Made by a program: the position numbers and the translations under genes. From positions 1 through 49,366 of IMG/VR virus record IMGVR_UViG_3300028581_002269: a stretch of 49,366 nucleotides of DNA, one strand, 5' to 3'. The notes under the pieces were generated by a model. It saw nothing but the letters and a program-made list of their open reading frames with translations. It did no database searches and was not told the origin of the DNA. Shown in pieces: positions 16,946 through 26,155 of this stretch (the first letter of the stretch is position 1; each line of letters starts with the position of its first letter). This DNA comes from a virus.

Positions 16946-17666
16946 AAGAATTGTATTTTTTTATAATTTCTATTGTTATTTTTATTTCAGATTCACAAAA
17001 TTCCATTACCTTATCTAGTTCACCATCCCAAAACAGTTTACTGATATCTTCACCTTTAATATATGAAGTAACTTCAATACCCATTAAGTTGGCTATTAAA
17101 TGTAATGAACTAAAACTTTTAAATCCACTAAAAGTCCAAATATCTCTTGTATCTATTGCTTTTATCTCCCAAGGTTTAGTTTCATGTGTTGGGAGTAGTG
17201 AAGGTGGTCTTAAACCGTTGATTAAGTACCTTTTACCTAAGTAAGGTAAGTCAAAACTTTTTATATTATGTCCACAAAGGGTATATTTCGAAGCTGCCGT
17301 ATTTAGAACGGTTCTAGTTTTTAAAAGTATCTCTCTTTCACTACCAGTAAAGGTGGTGATTTTAATTTCACCCTTAGAATCTAAAGCCCCTAGACTCACA
17401 CAAACGATTCTACCAAATTCTGGGTAAATTCCTGCACATTTTTCATACAAAAATTTAGAATCAATTCTATTCTCTTCTATGCCAGATTTGAAATCGGGAA
17501 ATCTTTCTGCAAGAGAAAACCTACTATCAGCAAATATTTTTGCTATAGTAGGGTTATTTTTCTCTAAATCAGAATAGGATTTTTCGTGTGAAACCGTGGC
17601 TATCTCAAGAAATAATAATTTGTTTTCATCAAAATTATTCTCTTGTGGTACCTTACTCATTTTCAT
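16938..17666 (-). CDS. PolB-like 3'-5' exonuclease with altered catalytic motifs
   Basis: A 242-residue protein resembling the Bacteroidota 'predicted 3'-5' exonuclease, PolB-like' group of DEDD nucleases. Shared features are YPEFGRIVCVSLGAL, LCGHNIKSFDLPYLGKRYLI, PWEIKAIDTRDIW and SFSSLHLIANLMGI. However, motif I, usually LFxDIET, is LFLEIAT (19-24; Asp to Glu, Glu to Ala). The final acidic motif (usually YCxxDV) is FCESEI. The exo II Asp is kept. Activity may be weak or lost. Confidence 0.7.
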   Translation of the reverse strand: MKMSKVPQENNFDENKLLFLEIATVSHEKSYSDLEKNNPTIAKIFADSRFSLAERFPDFKSGIEENRIDSKFLYEKCAGIYPEFGRIVCVSLGALDSKGEIKITTFTGSEREILLKTRTVLNTAASKYTLCGHNIKSFDLPYLGKRYLINGLRPPSLLPTHETKPWEIKAIDTRDIWTFSGFKSFSSLHLIANLMGIEVTSYIKGEDISKLFWDGELDKVMEFCESEIKITIEIIKKYNSYE

Positions 17667-17668
17667 TT

Positions 17669-18985
17669 TTAATTACTTAATTGTTCAACAATTTCTTTTG
17701 TTTCTTCTTTTTTCTCGTTAGCGAGTGACTTATAAAATTCAGCTCTATTCTTAGTAACAACATCGATATGATATCTACTGTTAACTGTATTATATAAATT
17801 TTCACCCATTTTCTTAATCATATCTGGATTGTTATGTAAAAACTTAATCGCTTTTAACCAATCTTTATGGTTTGTAACTGAGTTAATAAGGATGGCGTTA
17901 CCATTCTCATTTATTTTACCACCATACTCAATTACGTTGACTAAATCAATAGTGTAAGGTCCATAATTCTGTGCAATTAACGCTTTTTTATGGAATCCAG
18001 CCTCAATAACCTTAAGTTGTGATTTACACTTGTTAAAAATATGTTCTTTAATTGGCGCTAAGGAAATATCAAACATATTATAGTTAGATGCGTAAGTGGT
18101 AATGGGTTTGGTCCAAACTCTACGGTATGGTTCGTTAGAATCGTTGTAAGCTTTATCATTATCTTGATTATACGATAAAAGATGTTTTTTATATTCTGGA
18201 GAAAGTATACCATAATTATTGGTGAACATTTCTTCGTAACGACACCAAACACTTTCAATAGGTAAAATCTTTCTGGTTCTTTGCTCACCAGTTTGTTGAT
18301 TTGTCTCTGTAATATTACCTCTTAAGTCAAAACCACAAAGTACTAATTGTGTATCATTTTTACCCTCACCGTTCATCCAAATATTTAAGCCTTGTTTTAT
18401 CAAACCTAAATCATGTAAGTGAGAAGAACCACCTAACCAACCAATTCTAAATTTATCACTCTTAACATCTTTACACTGGAATTGTTCCTGTGAAGGGTCA
18501 ATAGCGTTAGGTACAACAATCACATTTTTATTAAGCTTTCTAATTTCATTAGCAAAAACTTCAGTTGTGGTCATAACCCAATCAACAATTCTAATATTAG
18601 ATTTGATTAATTCGTCAACCTTAGACTGTTTTAATAACATGTAGGCTGGGTGATCGGGAGTTGGCATCCAATAATCATCAATATCCATAATTGTTGTGAT
18701 ACCCATTTTTTTAAGCTTATCAAAGATATGCTTCGCAGCATCACCGTAAACAGGTTGTAATTGTCCATTGACAACGGTGTTAACAGCTCTATGGAAATGT
18801 ACTATATTAAATTGCTTTAAGTAGCTATCATCATCCCAATTAAGAGTGTCAGTTCCTGCTGTTACGATATCAACAAAAAATTCTTTAGGGTATAATTCTT
18901 GTAATTTTAAATGTGGGTCAACTGATCTAAACATCGAAACACCACTACGATCCGAAGGGATTACTAAAACTTTAATTTGGCTCAT
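17669..18985 (-). CDS. GT4-like glycosyltransferase
   Basis: A 438-residue GT-B transferase. The N-terminus SQIKVLVIPSDRSGVSMFRS is followed by VHFHRAVNTV and TTIMDIDDYWMP. The C-terminal domain starts NVIVVPNAIDPS and FRIGWLGGSSHLHDLGLI, and has a late GFHKKALIAQNYGP donor-binding segment. An upstream in-frame ATG (19,027) lies inside a terminator hairpin, so the ATG at 18,985 is taken as the start. It is separated from the main glycan cluster by the dut/exonuclease/SET/HslV group. Confidence 0.8.
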   Translation of the reverse strand: MSQIKVLVIPSDRSGVSMFRSVDPHLKLQELYPKEFFVDIVTAGTDTLNWDDDSYLKQFNIVHFHRAVNTVVNGQLQPVYGDAAKHIFDKLKKMGITTIMDIDDYWMPTPDHPAYMLLKQSKVDELIKSNIRIVDWVMTTTEVFANEIRKLNKNVIVVPNAIDPSQEQFQCKDVKSDKFRIGWLGGSSHLHDLGLIKQGLNIWMNGEGKNDTQLVLCGFDLRGNITETNQQTGEQRTRKILPIESVWCRYEEMFTNNYGILSPEYKKHLLSYNQDNDKAYNDSNEPYRRVWTKPITTYASNYNMFDISLAPIKEHIFNKCKSQLKVIEAGFHKKALIAQNYGPYTIDLVNVIEYGGKINENGNAILINSVTNHKDWLKAIKFLHNNPDMIKKMGENLYNTVNSRYHIDVVTKNRAEFYKSLANEKKEETKEIVEQLSN

Positions 18986-19015
18986 ATATTTTTTAAGACG
19001 ATTTGTTGTAAATAA

Positions 19016-19045
19016 AAAAACCGTCACATAAAAATGACGGTTTTT
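19016..19045. terminator. Bidirectional hairpin terminator
   Basis: AAAAACCGTCA (19016-19026) pairs with TGACGGTTTTT (19035-19045) around an 8-nt loop, with T-tracts on both strands. It ends the minus-strand transcript carrying 19,149-21,749. Confidence 0.85.
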
Positions 19046-19069
19046 ATACTTTTTGTAAAGGGTTTTTAA

Positions 19070-19126
19070 TTAACTTTTTCCTTTCGGTGTACCTTTTTTA
19101 CCTTTACATCCACAACCTTTTTCCAT
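19070..19126 (-). CDS. Possible 18-residue Gly/Lys/Cys peptide
   Basis: A tiny ORF, MEKGCGCKGKKGTPKGKS, between the gene at 19,149 and the terminator at 19,016-19,045. Its composition is not random-looking (six Lys, six Gly, two Cys), and it is the last ORF before the hairpin. No clear ribosome site is visible. It may be a real micro-protein or chance. Confidence 0.35.
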   Translation of the reverse strand: MEKGCGCKGKKGTPKGKS

Positions 19127-19148
19127 GATTAGTTTTTTTAATTTAGAA

Positions 19149-19814
19149 TTATCCTTTTCCTTTTACTTTTGGCATTGGCATTACCGTACCAGAAAAGGTG
19201 GTACTACCAGCTTTAAATTGTACATTTTCTTTAACTAAACGACTATCAAAATAGTGTTCAATAATTTTAGGTAGGGCTTTAGTTATTTCAGATGCTATTA
19301 ATTTTCTAATATAAGATTCGTCAATATCAATAGGTTGACTAATCTGTTCTCTTATAACTTTCTTTTTTGTTTCAGTTCTTCTAACAGGTTTATCATACAT
19401 GTCAGTTTCATCTTCTTCATTATAATAAGGACGATTAGTTTCAGATATACTATCAGAACCTCTTATTTGTCTAATCGCTTCTTCATCCACACCAGTTCCG
19501 TAATTAATATCACCTTGTGGTATCGGATTTTCCAACATTGCTCTTTTTATTGCTGGTGGCAATTTGGAATTTTTAACATCGGAATTATATGATGGATTAC
19601 CAATATCCTTTTTTATGTTAGTTACTGATGATTCCATCATTCTACCACCACTGTGTGCCATTTCTTCAGCGGTAATTAATTGGTCACCACTAATTTGGTC
19701 CATTAAACCTCTTGAATTTGATTTTTTAGGGGCACTCCCATCGAATTTCTCAGCAGCCTTATCTATCTGTTTAGCTTTCTTTAAAATTTCCATTAATTTA
19801 GGATCCATACTCAT
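19149..19814 (-). CDS. Hypothetical late protein
   Basis: A 221-residue hydrophilic protein of unknown family. Residues 1-45 are helical and Lys-rich; 45-150 are polar with many Asn, Asp and Arg and look disordered. Residues 165-195 (IDESYIRKLIASEITKALPK) form an amphipathic helix, and the C-terminus GTVMPMPKVKGKG is basic. It is last or next to last in a minus-strand operon whose first gene has the late-type ATATTTAT element, so a virion or assembly role is likely. Confidence 0.55.
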   Translation of the reverse strand: MSMDPKLMEILKKAKQIDKAAEKFDGSAPKKSNSRGLMDQISGDQLITAEEMAHSGGRMMESSVTNIKKDIGNPSYNSDVKNSKLPPAIKRAMLENPIPQGDINYGTGVDEEAIRQIRGSDSISETNRPYYNEEDETDMYDKPVRRTETKKKVIREQISQPIDIDESYIRKLIASEITKALPKIIEHYFDSRLVKENVQFKAGSTTFSGTVMPMPKVKGKG

Positions 19815-19815
19815 A

Positions 19816-20199
19816 TTAAAACCTTGCTTGTTTATAAATTGTTATCATACTCTTATCACCTCTATCATTATATTTTTGTGCGTTACGTGATCTATCTGAA
19901 ATAGGTGACCTAAAAGGAAAACTTACTTCATCCCAATCCCTAATCTTATCCAATAAAAAAGTCTTCCATCCTGGTTGTTCAGTATCTGTAACACCTCTAT
20001 ATTGATATGCACGAAGTATAGGGTTGCCAGCTTTTGAAAGACCTAATACATAAGGTTCGATATCCCTTTCACCTGCGTTAATAGTATCGTCGCCTTGATA
20101 ATAGATTCTGATTGGTTGGTGATTTGTTATCGCCCTCTCTACTTCCATTCTACTAGCTGCCTCTAAAATAACTTCATTTAAGATAGAGTAAAGTTTCAT
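19816..20199 (-). CDS. WYL-like domain protein
   Basis: A 127-residue protein. After a leader MKLYSILNEVILEAAS comes a WYL-like beta domain: AITNHQPIRIYYQGDD, GERDIEPYVLGLSKAGNPIL and RAYQYRGV, then a KTFLLDKIRDW strand. WYL domains bind nucleic acid or ligands in bacterial regulators such as PafBC. Here there is no HTH, so it is a lone sensor or binder. The leader's hydrophobic-x-Glu-Ala ending (VILEA) resembles T4 capsid-targeting peptides. It lies 1 nt from each neighbour. Confidence 0.6.
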   Translation of the reverse strand: MKLYSILNEVILEAASRMEVERAITNHQPIRIYYQGDDTINAGERDIEPYVLGLSKAGNPILRAYQYRGVTDTEQPGWKTFLLDKIRDWDEVSFPFRSPISDRSRNAQKYNDRGDKSMITIYKQARF

Positions 20200-20200
20200 C

Positions 20201-20551
20201 TTACCAATGTTCTTCAGGGAAGTTTTTGTTATTATATCCCATACCAGGTTTGTATTTATTACCCGACGAATACAATAAAGTATTTTTAGTTAAAATATCG
20301 GTTCTAGTACCTACTTGGTTGTTGGTTTCACCACGACCATGTTCATCATTATCACTTAACGCATTTACGTGTTGAGCGTTGTATCTGTCATTATCGTTGT
20401 CCTTATAATCATTAAGAACCGTTAGTTTCTTCCTTTCAGCATCAGCCGATTCTTTTAAACTTGGTAATTGGTTTAAAACCCCACCTGGTCCCATATCCTG
20501 AACACTGTCTGGATTTGTCAATACTGGTGATATTACTTGTCTGTGTGCCAT
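20201..20551 (-). CDS. Hypothetical late protein
   Basis: A 116-residue polar protein with few hydrophobic residues, rich in Asn, Asp and Gly (for example NDYKDNDNDRYNAQ). It is probably largely unstructured. It overlaps its upstream neighbour by 19 nt and precedes the WYL-like gene by 1 nt. No family is recognised. Confidence 0.55.
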   Translation of the reverse strand: MAHRQVISPVLTNPDSVQDMGPGGVLNQLPSLKESADAERKKLTVLNDYKDNDNDRYNAQHVNALSDNDEHGRGETNNQVGTRTDILTKNTLLYSSGNKYKPGMGYNNKNFPEEHW

Positions 20552-21045
20552 AATTGTTTGTTTTTATCAAAGATGCTTATTATGTTTTCCATTATCTTGA
20601 TCTCATAAATACCTTTATTATCGGAAATTTTACGAGAAGAAGAACTTACTTTTTGTTTTTTTATTTTTACATCATTTGTTGATATACCATCTTTTGTGTG
20701 AGTATCTTGAAATTGATTACTCATACCAGATTTCATTTTAACATCTTTAGGGTTTTTAATACCCTCTCTAGCTTTATATAATGTGTCATTAACCCAACCT
20801 TTCATTTTAGTACCACCGTTCAGAACATAAACAGTGTCATTTATAGTACCACCAAAAGTGTCAAAAAAATTCTTAATTAATTTAAGATTCTCATAACTAA
20901 TTTTTTTATTTGATAGTATAGTTTCAAGCCTTTTATAACCTTCAACATTTTTAGCACCTTTATACGCATTCATAATACGTTGAAGATGGTTATATAACTT
21001 TTCTGGTATATTCCAAGTGTATCCCTGTAATGAACTGTTTGCCAT
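20533..21045 (-). CDS. Hypothetical late protein
   Basis: A 170-residue protein. The N-terminal half is helical (IPEKLYNHLQRIMNAYKG, LETILSNKKISYENLKLIKN). The middle is a Lys/Ser/Thr-rich linker, and the last 25 residues form a hydrophobic strand-helix (YEIKIMENIISIFDKNK). Start and stop overlap the neighbours. Unknown family; probably late and structural by position. Confidence 0.55.
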   Translation of the reverse strand: MANSSLQGYTWNIPEKLYNHLQRIMNAYKGAKNVEGYKRLETILSNKKISYENLKLIKNFFDTFGGTINDTVYVLNGGTKMKGWVNDTLYKAREGIKNPKDVKMKSGMSNQFQDTHTKDGISTNDVKIKKQKVSSSSRKISDNKGIYEIKIMENIISIFDKNKQLWHTDK

Positions 21046-21749
21046 TATCTTAATTTTTTCAACATTTCTTGTTTATATTCAGCTGGGATGTCTACAGTAC
21101 CGATATTATTGATTAAATAATTCAATATCATACCTTTTTGTTCACCTGTGGCTTGGTTCTTTTCGATGATATCGATTAGACTTTTAACTTTTCTAACTAA
21201 AACTGGGTTATCTTCAGATATGTTGTCAACATCTGGAATACCGTTTTTACTTAGAACATCTTTAGATAGATTTTTTTTACTAATAATATCTTCAACATAT
21301 TCTTCCATTTTTTTTCTGGAAGCTTCTTTTAATTTCTCTTTAGGGTTATTAGTGAAAGGTGAAGTTTTTGGTTTCTGTACTGGTGACGGTTTTTTATTAC
21401 TCTTACCAGGCCATTTTTGTTTTTCTCTCACTTTTTGTGATGGTGTTAAAACCTCTTCAGTGTCATCCATATAAGAATATGTTGGCCCAGAAGACGGTTC
21501 AGAAGATACTGATGTAGATAAACCAACCGTACGGGCTGGCATCGGTACTAAAGACCATGGGAATTTTCTATAACCTTGTTGACGTTGTTGTGCAGTAGCG
21601 TTTTTAAGTTGATCACCATCTTCGGGGTTGTACATCGGGTCAATTGTACTATTTGAGGCTGATACAGAATTGTCGACACTCAATTTAACATTGTTACTAC
21701 CTATTCTAACACCACTTTGGCCTACAAATTCTTTTATCCAATTAATCAT
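21045..21749 (-). CDS. Hypothetical late protein, first gene of its operon
   Basis: A 234-residue protein from ATG 21,749 (MINWIKEFVGQSGVRIG). A longer reading from a TTG at 21,776 would run through the late-type element and is rejected. Residues 30-140 are Ser/Pro/Lys-rich and probably disordered; 140-234 are helical, ending in PAEYKQEMLKKLR. It is the leading gene of the 19,070-21,749 group. Family unknown; a prohead or scaffold-like role is only a guess from composition. Confidence 0.6.
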   Translation of the reverse strand: MINWIKEFVGQSGVRIGSNNVKLSVDNSVSASNSTIDPMYNPEDGDQLKNATAQQRQQGYRKFPWSLVPMPARTVGLSTSVSSEPSSGPTYSYMDDTEEVLTPSQKVREKQKWPGKSNKKPSPVQKPKTSPFTNNPKEKLKEASRKKMEEYVEDIISKKNLSKDVLSKNGIPDVDNISEDNPVLVRKVKSLIDIIEKNQATGEQKGMILNYLINNIGTVDIPAEYKQEMLKKLR

Positions 21750-21758
21750 ATAATCCGT

Positions 21759-21774
21759 TTTCTTTATAAATATC
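21759..21774 (-). promoter_or_regulatory. Late-type ATATTTAT element
   Basis: On the minus strand the sequence reads GATATTTATAAAGAAA, with 16 nt between ATATTTAT and the ATG at 21,749. Near-identical copies precede 41,451 and 46,645 on the other strand. Confidence 0.5.
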
Positions 21775-21791
21775 AAAGAAAAACCAATTAT

Positions 21792-24704
21792 TTACCCAAT
21801 GTTTCTTTTTAACCCAATACTTTCTTCGTTCTCAATAACAGATTCTTCCATATCTTTGAAACGGTCCTTATTCATATATTCAGGTGAAATACCTTTAATT
21901 CTCCAAAACTCTATTTCAGCGTCACTCATAGTCATTAACCCTTCAAGTGTATCTTGGTCTTCAGGTTTTGTCGGAATTCCGCCAACAAGTTCTAACTCTT
22001 TAGATGTGAAATATTGCTTAAATTCAGGATCTTCGATTAAAAGTGATTCTCTAACATGTAATGGAAAAGTAACCAAAAGTGGTTCCACTTTTTTATTAAA
22101 AGATTCAATATATTTTGGAACGTTATATTCACCAACTAAATCTGGATTCTTTTTAATCTCCTCTTCAGTGATTAAATAGGAATTAAATTTAACAGTACCC
22201 TCTGGTGGATCCTTTTTAGTCCTACTCAATGAAATATCGTTATGTGACTTACGTGTTCCATTATTAACATAATACATTGTATCACCCAAACTAGTTTGAA
22301 TGTTATCTCTAATAATTAACTCCATATGAGCCTGTCTAGGTAAATCTCGACCATTTTTATCTACACCCCTCTTACGATATGACTCAATACTTCTTTTAAC
22401 TTTAGCTTTATTCGCGATATGAATTAAAGGAACTTGTTTGTTATAGATACGTTCTAGATATTCATAGTAATAATCCACAAATTCTTTCCCTTTACCATCT
22501 AGTAACAATCTAATGGCTTTATGTAAAAATATTTCAATATATTTTTGGATTGTTTTACCCTTAATTGTATTACCAGTGAATTTTACTTTACCACCTTGTT
22601 TCAAAATAGCGTAATTCTTTCTTGAGAAGTTAACAGTTGAATCCATAATTTCATCAATATCTAATCCCATAACACCAAACATAAATCTTTCATTATATTC
22701 AGCAACATCCGCTTCAATACCTTCATAAACCACATCCTTTTTAACGAAACGATGTAATCCTTTACCAAGGTATTTACGTGAATCAACATCTTCTGGTGAT
22801 GAAAAGTTAACACCATCGGTATCTAATACTAATGGAGTATAACCTCTATCCATAAAGAATTTAATCATTGTACGAAGATATTGTCTACCCGTACAGGTAA
22901 TTTGTTCACCAATATCGATATCACCCCAAGGGAAAATATATGGTGCTGAAATAGAACCAAAAGCGGAGTTATTTAAAATCTTAATCGGTAATTGTTTTTT
23001 ATCATATTTCGATGCCAACATCTGATTACCAGCTGCCGCAGCTTCATTCATCAACCCTTTGTATTTGTTACGGGTATCATAAAGGTATAATAACATAGCT
23101 CTTAACGCACCAGTTATATCACTAACAGGAAATACTTCGTGTGTTAATTGAATTGACGGGTAGAGTGATGCGTAGTCAAATTTAGCTACCTTTCTACTAT
23201 ACCCTAAATGTAGTAACCTAGATAAACCACCAACAAAATCACGTTTAGGTGATGTATCTGGTAATGCTAAACCGTTTTCATAAGACCAAGCCATCATTAA
23301 TAATTTCCATAACGTAGCCGTACCCATTGTAATTGAACGTCCGAAAGTTGTCGGAACTAAAGATGACGTTAAGAAACCAGCTTGAGTGTAGATATCATCT
23401 ACTTGTTCAGTCTCCAATAAGTCATCCGTTAAGTATTCTGTAATTAAAAATCTACCATCTTTAATCTCCCACTTATCTTCATAACCGTCAATTACAACCA
23501 TTTCACCCTTCTTATTTTCATGAGTTTTAGGACTTGGTTTTACACCGTCTAAGTCGTACCACTGACCACTTGTTGGGTTATAGTTATAATTTTTATTTTC
23601 AGTCCATATTTTACCTAATTGACCACCATCTACATAAACCCGAGTTGGTCTTTCTACTTTAGCTTCTTTTGCTATGTATTTTAATCCAGCCTCTCTAATA
23701 TTAGAATTTAAAGCCTGTGCCTGTCTAACCCTATGTAGTGTATCTAAAATATTAATACCCCACATAACTGTTTGTTCGTAATTTTCAAGTTCAGCACCTA
23801 ATTTAAGTGATGCTGTTTTACGAACCATCGGGATTTCTGGATGTCTGGTTTTTATAACACCTTTGGATTCAATAGTTGTTGTTTTATCACCTCTTTTACT
23901 AAACTTAAATGTTTCGGTAGTCATATTTAGAATTTTCATTCTACCTAATATGTAATACCAGTCAAAATTCTCAGAATTATAACCAGTTATTACTGAAGCA
24001 TTACGTTCTGTTAATATTTCGAAAAATTTAGTTAACATTTTACGTTCTGTCTTTTCAGACCAAACGCCGTCTTCATTATAAGAATCGATTATTTGTCTAT
24101 ATCCACGATTATCTTTTATCCCTATCAAGAATATGTGTCCAGATTCTGGATCCAAAGAGGTTGTCTCAATATCAAATACCAACTTGTGTATATCGTTATA
24201 TTCTTCACAACCCTTAAATAATCTTTTACCTGTTTGAATCATGAATTGTTCAATCGGTTGGATTAATTGAATCATGTCTTTTCTCTTCCAAGGATCTAAA
24301 CCACCACGTTTAAAGAAGTTTATTAAATCTCTATAAGTTCCAGTTGTTTTAACAATGAATTTAAATCCGTCTTCAAGACGTTCATTATCATCTGTTCTAA
24401 GTTTCTCAGTAAAAATACCGTACTTCTTAGCCTCTTTACGCATTTTTTCAATATCATCACCGTAAAAGCCACTGCCTCTAAGTGATTTAGTCCATAAAAA
24501 GGGTGTAAATTTTTGGGTTTTTATCATCTTACCCTTTTTAGGGTCATCGATGAAAGTGTAAACTCTATTAGATTCGTCGACCGACCAATCACCTGTTTGG
24601 TCTAACTCTATTGCGACGATGTATTTTTCGGGGTCATGTCCTTCAAGGAACAATTTGATATCCTCAGGCGTTGCCTGAAGAATAGGTTCTTTTTCTTTTT
24701 TCAT
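21792..24704 (-). CDS. Family B DNA polymerase
   Basis: A 970-residue replicative polymerase with proofreading. The exonuclease has motif I KLVFDIETTS (Asp178, Glu180) and motif II ITGYNSENFDWYY (Asp248). Polymerase motif A is KFDYASLYPS (Asp510), motif B is KILNNSAFGS (from Lys575) and motif C is LDTDGV (Asp628, Asp630). The DTD of motif C and the SLYPS are as in T4/RB69 gp43 and other protein-independent B polymerases. Length is close to gp43 (about 900 aa). It is 89 nt downstream of the next gene, so it probably has its own promoter, but no late-type element is seen there. Confidence 0.95.
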   Translation of the reverse strand: MKKEKEPILQATPEDIKLFLEGHDPEKYIVAIELDQTGDWSVDESNRVYTFIDDPKKGKMIKTQKFTPFLWTKSLRGSGFYGDDIEKMRKEAKKYGIFTEKLRTDDNERLEDGFKFIVKTTGTYRDLINFFKRGGLDPWKRKDMIQLIQPIEQFMIQTGKRLFKGCEEYNDIHKLVFDIETTSLDPESGHIFLIGIKDNRGYRQIIDSYNEDGVWSEKTERKMLTKFFEILTERNASVITGYNSENFDWYYILGRMKILNMTTETFKFSKRGDKTTTIESKGVIKTRHPEIPMVRKTASLKLGAELENYEQTVMWGINILDTLHRVRQAQALNSNIREAGLKYIAKEAKVERPTRVYVDGGQLGKIWTENKNYNYNPTSGQWYDLDGVKPSPKTHENKKGEMVVIDGYEDKWEIKDGRFLITEYLTDDLLETEQVDDIYTQAGFLTSSLVPTTFGRSITMGTATLWKLLMMAWSYENGLALPDTSPKRDFVGGLSRLLHLGYSRKVAKFDYASLYPSIQLTHEVFPVSDITGALRAMLLYLYDTRNKYKGLMNEAAAAGNQMLASKYDKKQLPIKILNNSAFGSISAPYIFPWGDIDIGEQITCTGRQYLRTMIKFFMDRGYTPLVLDTDGVNFSSPEDVDSRKYLGKGLHRFVKKDVVYEGIEADVAEYNERFMFGVMGLDIDEIMDSTVNFSRKNYAILKQGGKVKFTGNTIKGKTIQKYIEIFLHKAIRLLLDGKGKEFVDYYYEYLERIYNKQVPLIHIANKAKVKRSIESYRKRGVDKNGRDLPRQAHMELIIRDNIQTSLGDTMYYVNNGTRKSHNDISLSRTKKDPPEGTVKFNSYLITEEEIKKNPDLVGEYNVPKYIESFNKKVEPLLVTFPLHVRESLLIEDPEFKQYFTSKELELVGGIPTKPEDQDTLEGLMTMSDAEIEFWRIKGISPEYMNKDRFKDMEESVIENEESIGLKRNIG

Positions 24705-24793
24705 AAGATTCTGTTTGGGATGGGCACAGTTACCACTCGTTTTATGTAATTAATATACTTAAAAAATCGTAAAAATTTGGGGATTTGTAAACC

Positions 24794-25183
24794 TTAACAG
24801 ACTATTTTAGCGTTAGTAAAACTGTCAAGTACATTTACGAAAAGGTCTTCTCTGATTGGTACAATTAATGAACATCCATCATCTAAGAAGTCGATTCTGA
24901 ATTCAGCACGATAACAACCAGCCATGTTTGTGTCTTTAACATTGAATTTATAACCAAGGTAGTATTCACCATCTTCTTGACAAATTTCTTTATCAACTGG
25001 AAGTAATAACCCCTGTTTATTGAACACTTTGTAGACACCTTTATCGTCCATCATTGAGAATGTGATGGCAGCATTTTCTAAACGGTCGTAAATTTTACGA
25101 AAATCACGTCTACCGTCGTTAATTACCTTTAATTTTAATAGAGGTAAGTTTGAATTTTTTCTTATAAAAAAGTTTTGTGCCAT
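24794..25183 (-). CDS. Putative beta-sandwich virion protein (BppU-N-like)
   Basis: A 129-residue protein with an alternating beta pattern: FFIRKNSNLPLLKLKVINDG, AITFSMMDDKGVYKVF, GEYYLGYKFNVKDTNMAGCYRAEFRI and SLIVPIREDLFVNVL. The arrangement resembles the N-terminal immunoglobulin-like domain of baseplate BppU-type proteins that link fibres to a baseplate. It closes the fibre gene block and is directly preceded by an ATATTTAT element. Structural role is inferred. Confidence 0.5.
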   Translation of the reverse strand: MAQNFFIRKNSNLPLLKLKVINDGRRDFRKIYDRLENAAITFSMMDDKGVYKVFNKQGLLLPVDKEICQEDGEYYLGYKFNVKDTNMAGCYRAEFRIDFLDDGCSLIVPIREDLFVNVLDSFTNAKIVC

Positions 25184-25199
25184 ATCTAATAAATATTAG
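25184..25199 (-). promoter_or_regulatory. Late-type ATATTTAT element
   Basis: Minus-strand CTAATATTTATTAGAT immediately precedes the ATG at 25,183. CTAAT and ATTAG flank the core as a short inverted repeat. Confidence 0.45.
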
Positions 25200-25263
25200 T
25201 TTTTAAACTATTGTTCATATAATTGATAATAAACCTGGTATTAAATATCTTATCACCATTTAA

Positions 25264-26139
25264 TTAATAAACAGTTTTATTTACAACACCTGTAAAAGCA
25301 GTGTCACTTGCCGCGTCTGTAAGCCAAGTTGGAGTACCTGAAATATCAACAGTTCCTTCAACATAACCCGCTAATGGATTTAAAGTGCTTAATGTTTTTA
25401 AAGTACAGCTTCCAAAGAGTTTAAAAATACCACCATATAATTGTGTGTTCACACAATATAAAGTTGCCCCACGAGATAAGTTTACATCTCCAAAAATTAG
25501 GCAACTCGATAAAGTTACCCTACCACTCCCACTAATATTAGTAATTAGTAACCCCCCTTTTAAATTAACATTAGCATTAGCATTGTTATCTACTCGTGTT
25601 AAATTATATTGCCCATCAATTAAAGAAATAAAAGCAAATGTTGATAATGTTAAATCTAAAGTAAGTATACTAGTTAATGCTATATTTTTATAAGTAACAA
25701 CATTAGAGCCACTACCTAAACCCGTAGAGGTAAAATTAATTGCACAATTAATAGTAGTATTAGGCGCAGATATGCCAATTAAGTTTAAATTTTCTGCTAT
25801 GTTTAAAGTACCAACAACTTCGTTTCCGTACCCATTAGGGTCAGGAAATACGTACGCGGTGTAAAGATTGGCGTTTGGTGGAAGTAATAGAACAGCATCA
25901 TTTAATTCAGTAAGTGTTTTAAATGGACGTTCAATTGAACCATCACCACCAACTGCAACCGTACCGTCTAAGTAAAAATCATAAGGGTTGTTTGGTAGTG
26001 GTGTTAATACCGTATTTAAATAACTAGTTAACCCACTCAAAGATATTTTTTGGGTTACGTGATTGTTATCTATTATAAATTCATTCCCACTGGTGGGATT
26101 AATATTTTCAGGAAATTCCCATATTTTTCTATTCGCCAT
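25264..26139 (-). CDS. Putative beta-helix fibre or appendage protein
   Basis: A 291-residue protein. The first 60 residues are an attachment-like head (IWEFPENINPTSGNEFIIDN). From about 65, GGDGSIERPFKTLTELNDAV is typical of the start of phage pectate-lyase-like beta helices. From 110 on there are repeated short strands (LNLIGISAPNTTINC, VTYKNIALTSILTLDLTL, VNLKGGLLITNISGSGRV). No catalytic pair is evident, so binding rather than cleavage is likely. Confidence 0.6.
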   Translation of the reverse strand: MANRKIWEFPENINPTSGNEFIIDNNHVTQKISLSGLTSYLNTVLTPLPNNPYDFYLDGTVAVGGDGSIERPFKTLTELNDAVLLLPPNANLYTAYVFPDPNGYGNEVVGTLNIAENLNLIGISAPNTTINCAINFTSTGLGSGSNVVTYKNIALTSILTLDLTLSTFAFISLIDGQYNLTRVDNNANANVNLKGGLLITNISGSGRVTLSSCLIFGDVNLSRGATLYCVNTQLYGGIFKLFGSCTLKTLSTLNPLAGYVEGTVDISGTPTWLTDAASDTAFTGVVNKTVY

Positions 26140-26155
26140 TATTTTATTTTTATTT

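Noticed and set aside
18985-19027. An upstream ATG at 19,027 as start of the GT4 gene
   Set aside because: It lies inside a bidirectional terminator hairpin, and the family's N-terminus starts at the ATG at 18,985.
21799-22179. Plus-strand open frame opposite the polymerase C-terminus
   Set aside because: Antisense to a well supported gene, Ser/Leu-rich and with no leader or neighbour in the same direction.
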